The translations under genes were made by a program, and so were the position numbers. This document shows positions 33,983-42,269 of a DNA stretch of 64,000 nucleotides, in pieces; the first letter of the stretch is position 1, and the number at the start of each line of letters is the position of its first letter. The notes under the pieces were generated by a model that saw nothing but the letters and a program-made list of their open reading frames with translations, was not told the DNA's origin and did not search any database. The stretch comes from JACCWP01 sp963785115 (GTDB lineage Bacteria > Actinomycetota > Actinomycetes > Propionibacteriales > Nocardioidaceae), in contig CAWATY010000023.1 of the NCBI GenBank assembly GCA_963785115.1, positions 62,001 to 126,000 of the forward strand. Direction: 5' to 3'.

Positions 33983-36349
33983 TCAGATCTTGGTCACGGG
34001 GGCGTAGCGCAGCAGCAGCCGCTTGACGCCCTCTGAGCCGAAGTCGACCGACGCCACGCTCCTGTCCCCCACACCGTCGATCGCCACGACCGTGCCGAGC
34101 CCGAACGAGTCGTGCGAGACCCGGTCGCCAGGGTCGAGCGCCGGGATGTCCCGCGGCGTGGCTCCCCCACGCATCCCCGTCGCCGTCGGCCGGATCGGCG
34201 GGCGCCGGGTCGGCTGCAGGCCCCCTCCCCAGCGGGTCTGGTCGGCCTCCGTGCGTCGCCAGTCGACGAGCTCGTCGGGCAGCTCGTCGAGGAACCGCGA
34301 CGCCGGGTTGTGCTGCGGCGCCCCCCATGCCGACCGGACGGTGGCGCGACTGACGTACAGCCGCTCGCGGGCGCGGGTGATGCCCACGTAGGCCAGCCGG
34401 CGCTCCTCCTCGAGCTCGCGCGGGTCGCCGAGCGAGCGCTGGTGCGGGAAGACCCCGTCCTCGAGCCCGGTGAGGAAGACCACCGGGAACTCCAGTCCCT
34501 TGGCGGTGTGCAGGGTCATCAGCGTCACCACGCCGTCGCCCTCCTCGCCGTCGGGGATCTGGTCGGAGTCGGCGACCAGCGCGACGCGCTCGAGGAACGC
34601 CTGCAGCGACCCGGGCTCGACCGGGTCGTCAGCAGCGGCCGGGTCATCGGTCACGTCGGCCGCGTCGGTCACGAACTCGCGCGCCACCGCCACCAGCTCG
34701 GAGAGGTTCTCGACCCGGGTCTCGTCCTGCGGGTCGTCGGAGCCCTCCAGCGCGGCGAGGTAGCCGCTACGGGCGAGCACCGCCTCCAGCACGACGTCGG
34801 CCGGCTCACCCACGTCGACCAGCAGCCGCAGGTCGTCGATCATCTGCACGAACGCGGTGACCGCGGCCACCGACCTTGTCGCGATCCCCGGCGCCTCGTC
34901 GACGCGGCGCAGCGCGTCGAAGAAGCCGATCCGCTCGCGCTCCGACAGCGCCGCCACGCAGGCCTCGGCGCGCTCGCCGATGCCGCGCTTGGGGGTGTTC
35001 AGCACCCGCCGCAGCGACACCGTGTCGCGCGGGTTGACCAGCGTGCGCAGGTAGGCGAGCGCGTCCTTGACCTCGCGCCGCTCGTAGAAGCGCACGCCGC
35101 CGACCACCTTGTACGGAAGGCCGACCCGGATGAACACCTCCTCGAACACCCGGCTCTGGGCATTGGTGCGGTAGAACACCGCGACATCGCCCGGCTTGGC
35201 CAGCGACTCGTCGTGCAGCCGGTCGATCTCGTCGGCGACGTACTGCGCCTCGGCGTGCTCGTCGTCGGCGACGTAGCCGACCAGCCGGTCGCCGGCGCCC
35301 GCGTCGGTCCACAACCGCTTGGCCTGCGGCCGGTTGTTGCGCGCGATGACCGCGTTGGCCGCGGACAGGATCGACTGGGTGGAGCGGTAGTTCTGCTCGA
35401 GCAGCACGGTGCGCGCGTCGGGGAAGTCCTTCTCGAACTCGAGGATGTTGCGGATGTTGGCGCCACGGAAGGCGTAGATGGACTGGTCGGAGTCACCGAC
35501 CACCATCAGCTCGGCGGGCCCCGCCGTCTCGGCACCGGGATGGGCGCGCCCGATGTCGGGTGCGCACAGCTCGCGGACCAGCGCGTACTGCGCGTGGTTG
35601 GTGTCCTGGTACTCGTCGACGAGCACGTGCCGGTAGCGGCGCCGGTATGCCTCGCGCACGTCGGGGAAGGCGCGGAACAGTTGCACCGTGGTCATGATCA
35701 GGTCGTCGAAGTCGAGGGCGTTGGCCTCGACCAGGCGCTGCTGGTATCGGGTGTAGGCCTCGGCGTATGACCGCTCGATGTCGTTGCCGGCGCTGCGGGC
35801 GGCCTGCTCGGCGTCGCGCAGCTCGTTCTTGTGGTTCGACACCCAGTTCAGGACCGCCCGCGGCGGGAAGCGCTTGGGGTCGAGCTCGAGGTCGCGGCAC
35901 ACCAGGGTCATCAGCCGGCGCGAGTCGGCGTCGTCGTAGATGGAGAACGACGACGAGAAGCCGAGGTGGGTCGCCTCGCGCCGCAGGATCCGTACACAGG
36001 CGGAGTGGAACGTCGACACCGTCATCAGCCGCGCGCGGCCGCCGACCAGCTCGGCCACCCGCTCGCGCATCTCGCCGGCGGCCTTGTTGGTGAACGTGAT
36101 CGCCAGGATCGAGCCCGGATGGGCCTTGCGGTGCGAGATCGTCCATGCGATCCGGCGGGTCAGCACCCGGGTCTTGCCCGATCCTGCACCGGCCACCACC
36201 AGCAGCGGGGTGCCCTCGTGCACCACCGCCTCGCGCTGGGAGTCGTTGAGCCCGTCGAGCAGGGTCGCGGGGTCGGGGCGCCGCGGCCGCCGCTCGCGCT
36301 CGGCCTCGGCGGCCTTGTCCACGGCGGGTACGGGGAACGGCACACTCAT
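33983..36349 (-). CDS. pcrA: ATP-dependent DNA helicase PcrA/UvrD
   Basis: The product has 788 residues of superfamily 1A. Motifs in order: NDSQREAVVH (Q motif), VAGAGSGKTRVLT (I), ITFTNKAAGEM (Ia), DEYQDTNHAQY (II), GDSDQSIYAFRGA (III), LEQNYRST (IV), MTLHTAKGLEFPVVF (V) and YVGITRARERLYV (VI). A C-terminal Tudor-like tail (DRVSHDSFGLGTVVAIDG) is present, as in PcrA. Role in repair and replication restart. It starts at ATG 36349, divergent from the PIG-L deacetylase gene. Confidence 0.97.
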   Translation of the reverse strand: MSVPFPVPAVDKAAEAERERRPRRPDPATLLDGLNDSQREAVVHEGTPLLVVAGAGSGKTRVLTRRIAWTISHRKAHPGSILAITFTNKAAGEMRERVAELVGGRARLMTVSTFHSACVRILRREATHLGFSSSFSIYDDADSRRLMTLVCRDLELDPKRFPPRAVLNWVSNHKNELRDAEQAARSAGNDIERSYAEAYTRYQQRLVEANALDFDDLIMTTVQLFRAFPDVREAYRRRYRHVLVDEYQDTNHAQYALVRELCAPDIGRAHPGAETAGPAELMVVGDSDQSIYAFRGANIRNILEFEKDFPDARTVLLEQNYRSTQSILSAANAVIARNNRPQAKRLWTDAGAGDRLVGYVADDEHAEAQYVADEIDRLHDESLAKPGDVAVFYRTNAQSRVFEEVFIRVGLPYKVVGGVRFYERREVKDALAYLRTLVNPRDTVSLRRVLNTPKRGIGERAEACVAALSERERIGFFDALRRVDEAPGIATRSVAAVTAFVQMIDDLRLLVDVGEPADVVLEAVLARSGYLAALEGSDDPQDETRVENLSELVAVAREFVTDAADVTDDPAAADDPVEPGSLQAFLERVALVADSDQIPDGEEGDGVVTLMTLHTAKGLEFPVVFLTGLEDGVFPHQRSLGDPRELEEERRLAYVGITRARERLYVSRATVRSAWGAPQHNPASRFLDELPDELVDWRRTEADQTRWGGGLQPTRRPPIRPTATGMRGGATPRDIPALDPGDRVSHDSFGLGTVVAIDGVGDRSVASVDFGSEGVKRLLLRYAPVTKI

Positions 36350-36423
36350 GTCCCACCAAGCCTACGGCGGTGCGCCCCCACCTGTGCGTCGTCGCTCGCG
36401 GGGCGTTGCTAACGTCCGTCGGC

Positions 36424-37143
36424 GTGCCGATCGACGACAGCGAGCTGGAGCGGGTGCTGGTGGTGGCTGCGCACCCCGACGACGTCGACTTCGGCGTCGC
36501 CGGGAGCGTGGCCACGTGGACCGATGCCGGGATCGCGGTGACGTACTGCATCTGCACCGACGGGCAGGCGGGTGGCTTCGACGACGGCGTCGACCGCAGC
36601 GAGATCCCGCGGATCCGGCGCGAGGAGCAGAAGCGGGCCGCCGCGGCGGTCGGGGTCACCGATCTGCGCTTCCTCGGTCACGTCGACGGTGAGCTCGAGC
36701 CGACGCTGGCGGTGGTGCACGACATCTGCCGGGTGATCCGCGCCGTGCGTCCGCAGCGGGTGCTGACCCAGAGCCCCGAGCGCACCTGGGACCGGATCGG
36801 CCGCAGCCACCCCGACCACCTGGCGGCCGGCGAGGCGACGGTGCGGGCGATCTTCCCGGCCTCGCGCAACCCGTACGCCTTCCCCGACCTGCTCGCCGAC
36901 GGGCTCGAGCCCTGGACGGTGCCTCAGCTGTGGCTGTCGGGCCACCCCGAGACCAACCACGCCGTGGACATCACCGACACCTTCGACCGCAAGCTCGACG
37001 CGATCCTCGCGCACACCAGCCAGCACCCCGACCCGGACGCCATCGGCCCGCGGATGCGCGGCTTCCTCCGCGCCGCGGCCGCACGGCACGGCCTCGGTGA
37101 GGACCGGTTGGCCGAGGTGTTCTTCGTGGTGGAGACCGGCTGA
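36424..37143 (+). CDS. PIG-L/MshB-like deacetylase
   Basis: The product has 239 residues. Zinc motifs AAHPDDVDFG and SHPDHLAAGEA are the two conserved sites of the PIG-L/LmbE family, which includes MshB (mycothiol synthesis) and Mca (mycothiol S-conjugate amidase). The sequence does not decide which. The GTG at 36424 gives VPIDDSELERVLVV, matching homologues; a longer GTG start at 36370 runs into the pcrA promoter region. It converges on zwf, 24 bp away. Confidence 0.85.
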   Translation: MPIDDSELERVLVVAAHPDDVDFGVAGSVATWTDAGIAVTYCICTDGQAGGFDDGVDRSEIPRIRREEQKRAAAAVGVTDLRFLGHVDGELEPTLAVVHDICRVIRAVRPQRVLTQSPERTWDRIGRSHPDHLAAGEATVRAIFPASRNPYAFPDLLADGLEPWTVPQLWLSGHPETNHAVDITDTFDRKLDAILAHTSQHPDPDAIGPRMRGFLRAAAARHGLGEDRLAEVFFVVETG

Positions 37144-37162
37144 GGCCGGCCCGCGGGCGGCC
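37144..37162. terminator. Small hairpin in convergent gap
   Basis: GGCCG and CGGCC flank a GC-rich loop immediately after the PIG-L stop and before the convergent zwf stop. The stem is only five base pairs, so this is a tentative bidirectional terminator. Confidence 0.35.
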
Positions 37163-37167
37163 GACGG

Positions 37168-38607
37168 TCAGATGCTGCCGCGGCTGCGCCAGGTCCGCTC
37201 GAACGGGAGCCGCCAGGCGTGCGGGGCCACCAGCTGGTGGATGGCGTTGGGTCCCCAGGAGCCGGGCTCGTACGTGCGGACCGGCGGCGGGTCGGCGAAC
37301 AGCGGCTCGGACAGCTCCCACAGCCGCTCGATGCCTTCGGCGGTGGTGAACAGCGTGTGGTCGCCGCGCATCGCGTCGTGGATCAGCCGCTCGTACGCTT
37401 CCAGCACGGCGCCCTCGCGCCCGGTCTCCTCCAGCGCGAACTGCAGGCTGAGCTTGTCCAGCTTCATGCCGGTGCCGGGCTTCTTGCCGTAGAACGACAG
37501 CGACAGCTTGGAGGCCTCGGCGAGGTCGAACGTCAGGTGGTCGGGGCCCTGCTTGCCGACCCCTGACCCGGGCGGGAACATCGACTTCGGTGGCTCGCGG
37601 AAGGCGATCGAGATGATCCGCGCCCCTTCGGCCATCTTCTTGCCGGTGCGCAGGAAGAACGGCACGCCGGCCCAACGCCAGTTGTCGATCTCGCAGCGCA
37701 GCGCCACGAACGTGTCGGTGTCCGACTCGGGGTCGACGCCGGGCTCCTGGCGGTAGCCGCCGTACTGACCGCGCACCACCAGAGTGGGGTCGATCGGTGA
37801 CATCGAGCGGAAGACCTTGTTCTTCTCCTCGCTGATCGCGTCGGGCGCCAGCGCGGTGGGTGGCTCCATGGCCATGAACGCCAGCACCTGCATCAGGTGG
37901 GTGACGACCATGTCCTTGTACGCGCCGGTGGACTCGTAGAACTGTGCGCGGCCCTCGAGGCCGAGCTTCTCGGGGACGTCGATCTGCACGTGGTCGATGA
38001 ACTGCCGGTTCCAGATCGGCTCGAACAGCCCGTTGGCGAAGCGGAACGCCAGGATGTTCTGGGCCGCCTCCTTGCCGAGGAAGTGGTCGATGCGGAAGAT
38101 CTGCGACTCGGCGAACACCTCGTGCAGCTGGGCGTTGAGGTCGACGGCGCTGTCGAGATCGGTGCCGAAGGGTTTCTCCATGATGATCCGCGACCGCGCG
38201 ACCAAGTCCGCCTGCTCGAGGGTGTGCACCACCTGCAGCGCGGCCTTCGGCGGTACCGACAGGTAGTGCAGGCGGTGCACCTCGTCGTCGCCGAGGAGGC
38301 GCTCGTTGCGCGCGACGGCGGCAGCGAGCGCCTGGTGGCCCTCGGTCTGCGGGACGTAGTCGAGCAGCCCGCCGAACTCGTCCCAGTCCGGCTCGCTCAC
38401 CGGCCGGGGGCTGAACTCGTCGCAGGCCTTGCGGGCGAAGCGTCGGAACTCGTCGGCGTCGAAGTCGTCCAGCGACGTGCCGAGGATCCGGCAGTTCGGC
38501 AGCAGTCCGGCCTGGCACAGGTGCAGCAGGCCGGGCAGCAGCTTGCGCCGGGACAGGTCGCCGGTCGCGCCGAACAGCACCACGACGTGCGGGTCGACCG
38601 GGCTCAT
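37168..38607 (-). CDS. zwf: Glucose-6-phosphate 1-dehydrogenase
   Basis: The product has 479 residues. First step of the oxidative pentose phosphate pathway, producing NADPH. Motifs: FGATGDLSRRKLLP (NADP-binding Rossmann), IMEKPFGTDL, and RIDHFLGKEAAQNI with the catalytic His. ATG 38607 gives MSPVDPHVVVLFGATGDL; a longer frame upstream lacks conservation. It is divergent from the YtrA-like operon. Neither transaldolase nor 6-phosphogluconate dehydrogenase is nearby, so the gene stands alone here. Confidence 0.96.
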   Translation of the reverse strand: MSPVDPHVVVLFGATGDLSRRKLLPGLLHLCQAGLLPNCRILGTSLDDFDADEFRRFARKACDEFSPRPVSEPDWDEFGGLLDYVPQTEGHQALAAAVARNERLLGDDEVHRLHYLSVPPKAALQVVHTLEQADLVARSRIIMEKPFGTDLDSAVDLNAQLHEVFAESQIFRIDHFLGKEAAQNILAFRFANGLFEPIWNRQFIDHVQIDVPEKLGLEGRAQFYESTGAYKDMVVTHLMQVLAFMAMEPPTALAPDAISEEKNKVFRSMSPIDPTLVVRGQYGGYRQEPGVDPESDTDTFVALRCEIDNWRWAGVPFFLRTGKKMAEGARIISIAFREPPKSMFPPGSGVGKQGPDHLTFDLAEASKLSLSFYGKKPGTGMKLDKLSLQFALEETGREGAVLEAYERLIHDAMRGDHTLFTTAEGIERLWELSEPLFADPPPVRTYEPGSWGPNAIHQLVAPHAWRLPFERTWRSRGSI

Positions 38608-38687
38608 CGTCCCGCCGCTGATGTCACGCGCGTTCTCCCTCACGCCCGACAGCCTCCCTCGCGACACCGTCCCGCGCCAGGATTTCG

Positions 38688-38716
38688 TTGCTTTGTAGCA
38701 CTACAGATGGTACAAA
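38688..38716 (+). promoter_or_regulatory. Candidate promoter of the YtrA-like operon
   Basis: TTGCTT (38688-38693) and TACAAA (38711-38716) are separated by 17 bp, 26 bp before the ATG at 38742. The spacer holds a dyad-symmetric operator (see the separate entry), so repressor binding would block RNA polymerase. Confidence 0.5.
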
Positions 38717-38717
38717 G
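38691..38717. promoter_or_regulatory. Dyad operator, probable autoregulatory site of the GntR regulator
   Basis: An outer inverted repeat CTTTGTA (38691-38697) / TACAAAG (38711-38717) overlaps an inner one, TGTAG/CTACA with centre CA (38694-38705). GntR-family YtrA regulators bind TGTA-N-TACA-type dyads and usually repress their own operon. The second gene of this operon encodes such a regulator. Confidence 0.55.
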
Positions 38718-38741
38718 GCTGCGACAGAAAGGGCGCTGCGT

Positions 38742-39602
38742 ATGTCGATGGGCGAGTTGATTGGGGCGGCCGTCGCTGGCGCAGTCGTCGCGGCGCTCTA
38801 CTACGGCATCGGTTTCGCGTTCCGTGGTCGCTACGCGGAAAAGCAGCGCGACCAGACCGAGGAGCAGCTCGACCTCCCGTACGACGCAGCACTGGTCACC
38901 GCCCTTGACGACCGTTTTCGCGCGAAGGCGAGGTCGATACAGCGCGGCTTCGCCGTGGGTGGCGGCGTCGGCTTTGCTGCCTGGCTGGTCGTCGAAGAGG
39001 TGTCCGCACTGCACGGCGATGCCGCTGGCGGGTACGTCTTCGCGCTGGTAGTGGGGATGCTGGTGGGAGCCTTGGCGGGTTCACGGGCACCGCTCGCCGA
39101 CGGGCCACGCCTGTCGACGATGGCTCCTCGGAGCCTGCTCGGCTATCTTCCGGCTCGCGAGATCGCCGTGAACGTCATGCTCACGGTCGCCGGCTTGCTG
39201 TCCGCCGTCGTCGCCGGCGGACAGCTGATCGTCGATGCGCACCCCTCGCGGGCCGCCTGGGCAGTGGCTGTGGCCGGTGGCTGCATCGGTGCCTGCGGTG
39301 CGTTGGTCCTCCTCTTGCAGCTCCGCGAGATCCGTCGAGGCAGGCCAGCCACCACGACTCGCGACGCCGTCGTCAACGACGTCATGCTGGCCGTTTCCCT
39401 GCGGGAGCTGACCGTGGTTCCGGTCCTCGTCACGTTCAACGCTGTCCTCGTAGGGGCACAGTTGCTGGGCCAGCCGCTCTGGGCATCGCTGGTGCTAGCT
39501 TCCATCCCCCCGCTCGGCTTTCTGCTGCTCGGTGTCCGACGGCGACTGCGTCCGCAGGACGCTCCCGTTGCTCGCCGACTGCTTGCGGAGGCCTTGGCGT
39601 GA
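38742..39602 (+). CDS. Polytopic membrane protein encoded with GntR regulator
   Basis: The product has 286 residues and about seven hydrophobic segments (for example LIGAAVAGAVVAALYYGIG at the N terminus, VNVMLTVAGLLSAVVAGG, LTVVPVLVTFNAVLVGAQLL). A charged loop follows the first helix (RGRYAEKQRDQTEEQLDL). I do not recognise a named family. Its stop overlaps the GntR start (GTGA), so both are made from one message under the operator upstream. YtrA-type operons often carry ABC or other membrane proteins responding to cell-wall stress. That role is only a guess here. Confidence 0.75.
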   Translation: MSMGELIGAAVAGAVVAALYYGIGFAFRGRYAEKQRDQTEEQLDLPYDAALVTALDDRFRAKARSIQRGFAVGGGVGFAAWLVVEEVSALHGDAAGGYVFALVVGMLVGALAGSRAPLADGPRLSTMAPRSLLGYLPAREIAVNVMLTVAGLLSAVVAGGQLIVDAHPSRAAWAVAVAGGCIGACGALVLLLQLREIRRGRPATTTRDAVVNDVMLAVSLRELTVVPVLVTFNAVLVGAQLLGQPLWASLVLASIPPLGFLLLGVRRRLRPQDAPVARRLLAEALA

Positions 39603-39967
39603 GGCTGCTCGTCGTCGACCCGGACAGCCCGGTGGCCCCGTACGAGCAGGTGCGCACCCAGGTGGCCACGATGGTGGCCGACGGCTCGCTGCCGGCGGGG
39701 CAGAAGCTGCCCACCGTGCGCCAGCTGGCCGCCGACCTCGGGCTGGCGGCCAACACGGTGGCCCGGGCCTATCGCGAGCTCGAGGCCGACGGCGTGATCT
39801 CGACCCAGGGCCGGCGCGGGACGTTCGTGCGCAGCGCAGCCGTCGACGCGCCGCGGGCGGGCCAGGCACCGCAGGCGGCGGCCGACTACGCCTCGTCCGT
39901 GCGCCGGCTGGGGCTCACGCTCGCCGAGGCCACCCGGCTGCTCGAGCGGGAGTGGCAGCGGGGCTGA
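39599..39967 (+). CDS. YtrA-type GntR transcriptional regulator
   Basis: The product has 122 residues. The N-terminal GntR winged helix (PYEQVRTQVATMVADG; LPTVRQLAADLGLAANTVARAY; LEADGVISTQGRRGTFV) is complete. The short C-terminal tail without an effector domain is typical of the YtrA subfamily. It starts at a GTG overlapping the membrane-protein stop. Likely autorepressor acting on the dyad at 38691-38717. Confidence 0.88.
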   Translation: MRLLVVDPDSPVAPYEQVRTQVATMVADGSLPAGQKLPTVRQLAADLGLAANTVARAYRELEADGVISTQGRRGTFVRSAAVDAPRAGQAPQAAADYASSVRRLGLTLAEATRLLEREWQRG

Positions 39968-40077
39968 GCCGCGGATCGCGCAACCAGACGCCGCGGATCG
40001 CGCAACCAGACGCCGCGGATCGCGCAACCAGAACTCACGGTTCGCGCAACCAGAACTCACGGATCGCGCGAGCAGTT
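39968..40077 (+). repeat. 22-bp tandem repeat, five units
   Basis: Five consecutive units start at 39968, 39990, 40012, 40034 and 40056. Units 1 and 2 are identical and share the core CGGATCGCGCAACCAGA. Units 3 to 5 drift at the edges (CTCACGG in place of GCCGCGG) but keep the 22-bp phase. The array fills the whole convergent gap between the GntR regulator and the response regulator. The period is close to two DNA helical turns. There are no spacers, so it is not CRISPR. Confidence 0.92.
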
Positions 40078-40079
40078 GG

Positions 40080-40751
40080 CTAGACGAGGCGGCGGGCGGC
40101 GGCCCAGCGGGTGAGCTCGTGGCGGCTGGACAGCTGCAGCTTGCGGAGCACGCTGGAGACGTGGGTCTCGACGGTCTTGATCGAGATGACCAGCTCGCGG
40201 GCGACCTCCTTGTAGGCGTAGCCGCGGGCGATCAGCCGCATCACCTCGCGCTCCCGCTCGCTCAGCCGGTCGAGGTCCTGGTCGACGTCGGCCATGGCCA
40301 CCGTGCCCATGTCGGACCGAGCGAACGCGTCCAGCACGAAACCGGCCAGCCGTGGCGAGAACACCGCGTCGCCCTCACTGACCCGGTGGATCGCGGCGAT
40401 CAGTTCGGGACCGGTGATCGTCTTGGTCACGTAGCCGCGGGCCCCCGACCGGATCACCGCGATCACGTCCTCGGCGGCGTCGCTGACGCTGAGCGCCAGC
40501 ACGCTGGTACGCCCCAGGCTGCCCACCATCCGCCGCATCACCTCGACCGCACCGCCACCCGGCAGGTGCACGTCCAGCAGCACCACATCAGGCTTCGTCG
40601 CGGTGATCGCCGCCACCGCCTCGTCCACGTCGCCCGCCTCACCCACCACCTCGACAGAGTCGCCGAGCTCGGACCGCACGCCGGCCCGGAACATCTGGTG
40701 GTCGTCGACCAGCACGACGCGGGGTCTCGGTCGCTGCGTCTCGGTGCTCAC
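40080..40751 (-). CDS. NarL/LuxR-type response regulator
   Basis: The product has 223 residues. Receiver domain with acidic pair VDDHQMF, phospho-acceptor Asp in VLLDVHLPGGG, and the conserved Lys in GYVTKTITG. LuxR helix-turn-helix LSEREREVMRLIARGYAYKEVA and SIKTVETHVSSVLRKL at the C terminus. Its start overlaps the stop of the histidine kinase gene by four bases, which identifies the partner. Probable envelope-stress control, given the kinase's PspC domain. Confidence 0.93.
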   Translation of the reverse strand: MSTETQRPRPRVVLVDDHQMFRAGVRSELGDSVEVVGEAGDVDEAVAAITATKPDVVLLDVHLPGGGAVEVMRRMVGSLGRTSVLALSVSDAAEDVIAVIRSGARGYVTKTITGPELIAAIHRVSEGDAVFSPRLAGFVLDAFARSDMGTVAMADVDQDLDRLSEREREVMRLIARGYAYKEVARELVISIKTVETHVSSVLRKLQLSSRHELTRWAAARRLV

Positions 40752-42136
40752 TCGCGGGCTCCTTCGTCGTCGGTCTCTGCGGCGGTGTCCGGGCGGCGGG
40801 CGCGAGGCAGCGCGAGCCGCACCTCGGTGCCCTCGCCCGGCGTGCTGCGTACGGACGCCTCACCGCCGTGGCGGGCCATCCGGTCGTGCACCGAGCCGCG
40901 CAGCCCCATCCGCTCGGCCGGGATCGTCTCGGGGTCGAAGCCCCGGCCACGGTCCCGCACGAAGACCTCGATCCGCTGGGGCTGTACCTCGGCGTAGACG
41001 TCGACCCGGTCGGCGCCGGAGTGCCGGGCGGCGTTGAGCACCGCCTCGCGGGCAGCCCGTACCAGCGCGCCGACGTCGCGGTCGGACGGCGCGTCTGCCA
41101 CCACGACCACCTCGACCGGCACCGCGTGCTCGTCCTCCACCTCGGCTGCCGCCGCCGCGAGCTGGGCGGCGAAGGTCGGCTGCGCTCCCGGCGGATGCTC
41201 GCCCACGGAGTCGGCGAACAGCCACGCCCGCAGCTCGCGCTCCTGCTTGCGGGCCAGGGTGGCCACCCGGCGCTCGTCGCCGGCATGCCGCTGCAGCAGG
41301 GCAAGGGTCTGCAGCACCGAGTCGTGCAGGTGCGCGGCTACGTCGGCCCGCTCCTGCGCCCGCACCCGCTCCGACCGCTCCGCTCCGAGCTCGCGGACCA
41401 GCCGCACCACCCACGGCCCGAGCAGCAGCGCGACCCCGGCGAGCGCGAGCAGCATGGCGATCGCGACGTCGTCGAGCAGCGACCACCCGGCCGACTGGGC
41501 CACCAGCACCGACACCGCGGCGACGACCAGGGCGCCGCCCGCCACCAGCCGGGTGATTGCGCCCCAGCGGTCGCCGCCGAGGACCAGCCCCAGCAGCGGC
41601 ATCCCGGGAGCTCGGTCGGCCCACCGCTCCCGCTGCACCTGGTCGGCCTGCCACCACACCAGGGCCACCCCGGCCGCCCCGATCACGGCCGGCACCACCA
41701 GGTGCCCGATGGTGCCGATGCCGGCGGCGAGCATGACCACGCCCAGCCCCAGCACGACCAGCGCGACCGCCTGACCCCCGTCACCGAGGACCGACCGGCC
41801 GACCGTCGCGGCGGGGCCGCCGGGCGCCGGCCGCCGGCCCTGCCGGGTCGCCGCGGCCAGCCCGGGGGCGGTGTCGGTGGCGTCGGCGGCGTCGGCGGCG
41901 TCGGGACGCTGCTGCGGCAGCAACCGCCACAGCAGCGCGTACGCCACCACGCCGGCCCCGCCCAGGCCGATGCCGACGACGAACGCGATCCGTACCGCGA
42001 GCGCGCTCACCCCCAGGTGCTCGGCGAGGCCTGCGGCCACGCCCGCGAGCATCCGGCCGTCCAGCGGCCGCTCGGCGCGCCGGTAGGACGCCGGGCCGGG
42101 TACGGTCCCGGCGGCAGCAGCCGCCGACGTGCTCAC
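40748..42136 (-). CDS. PspC-domain sensor histidine kinase
   Basis: The product has 462 residues. An N-terminal PspC domain (RPLDGRMLAGVAAGLAEHLGV; WRLLPQ) is followed by several membrane segments, a HisKA_3 dimerisation segment with phospho-His (DVAAHLHDSVLQTLALLQ) and an HATPase_c domain (AREAVLNAARHSGA; RDRGRGFDPETI; GMGLRGSV-like RMGLRGSVHDRM). It resembles the MacS/LiaS-like kinases of actinobacteria. The start at GTG 42136 is uncertain; GTG 42154 adds six residues. It is divergent from a second PspC operon, with about 130 bp between starts. Confidence 0.9.
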   Translation of the reverse strand: MSTSAAAAAGTVPGPASYRRAERPLDGRMLAGVAAGLAEHLGVSALAVRIAFVVGIGLGGAGVVAYALLWRLLPQQRPDAADAADATDTAPGLAAATRQGRRPAPGGPAATVGRSVLGDGGQAVALVVLGLGVVMLAAGIGTIGHLVVPAVIGAAGVALVWWQADQVQRERWADRAPGMPLLGLVLGGDRWGAITRLVAGGALVVAAVSVLVAQSAGWSLLDDVAIAMLLALAGVALLLGPWVVRLVRELGAERSERVRAQERADVAAHLHDSVLQTLALLQRHAGDERRVATLARKQERELRAWLFADSVGEHPPGAQPTFAAQLAAAAAEVEDEHAVPVEVVVVADAPSDRDVGALVRAAREAVLNAARHSGADRVDVYAEVQPQRIEVFVRDRGRGFDPETIPAERMGLRGSVHDRMARHGGEASVRSTPGEGTEVRLALPRARRPDTAAETDDEGARE

Positions 42137-42269
42137 CCCTCGATGCTCACACACCGGCGTCGCCCCGGACCATCAGCGACGACCCCTGCCTACCCCTGAC
42201 CTTGCGGGTGGCCGCTCAGGTGCAGACCAGGGTCGACCCCGATGGTCGGCGGCCGTTCCGGCGACCACG

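Noticed and set aside
39968..40077. CRISPR array
   Set aside because: Repeats are directly adjacent without spacers, the unit is 22 bp, and no cas genes are present.
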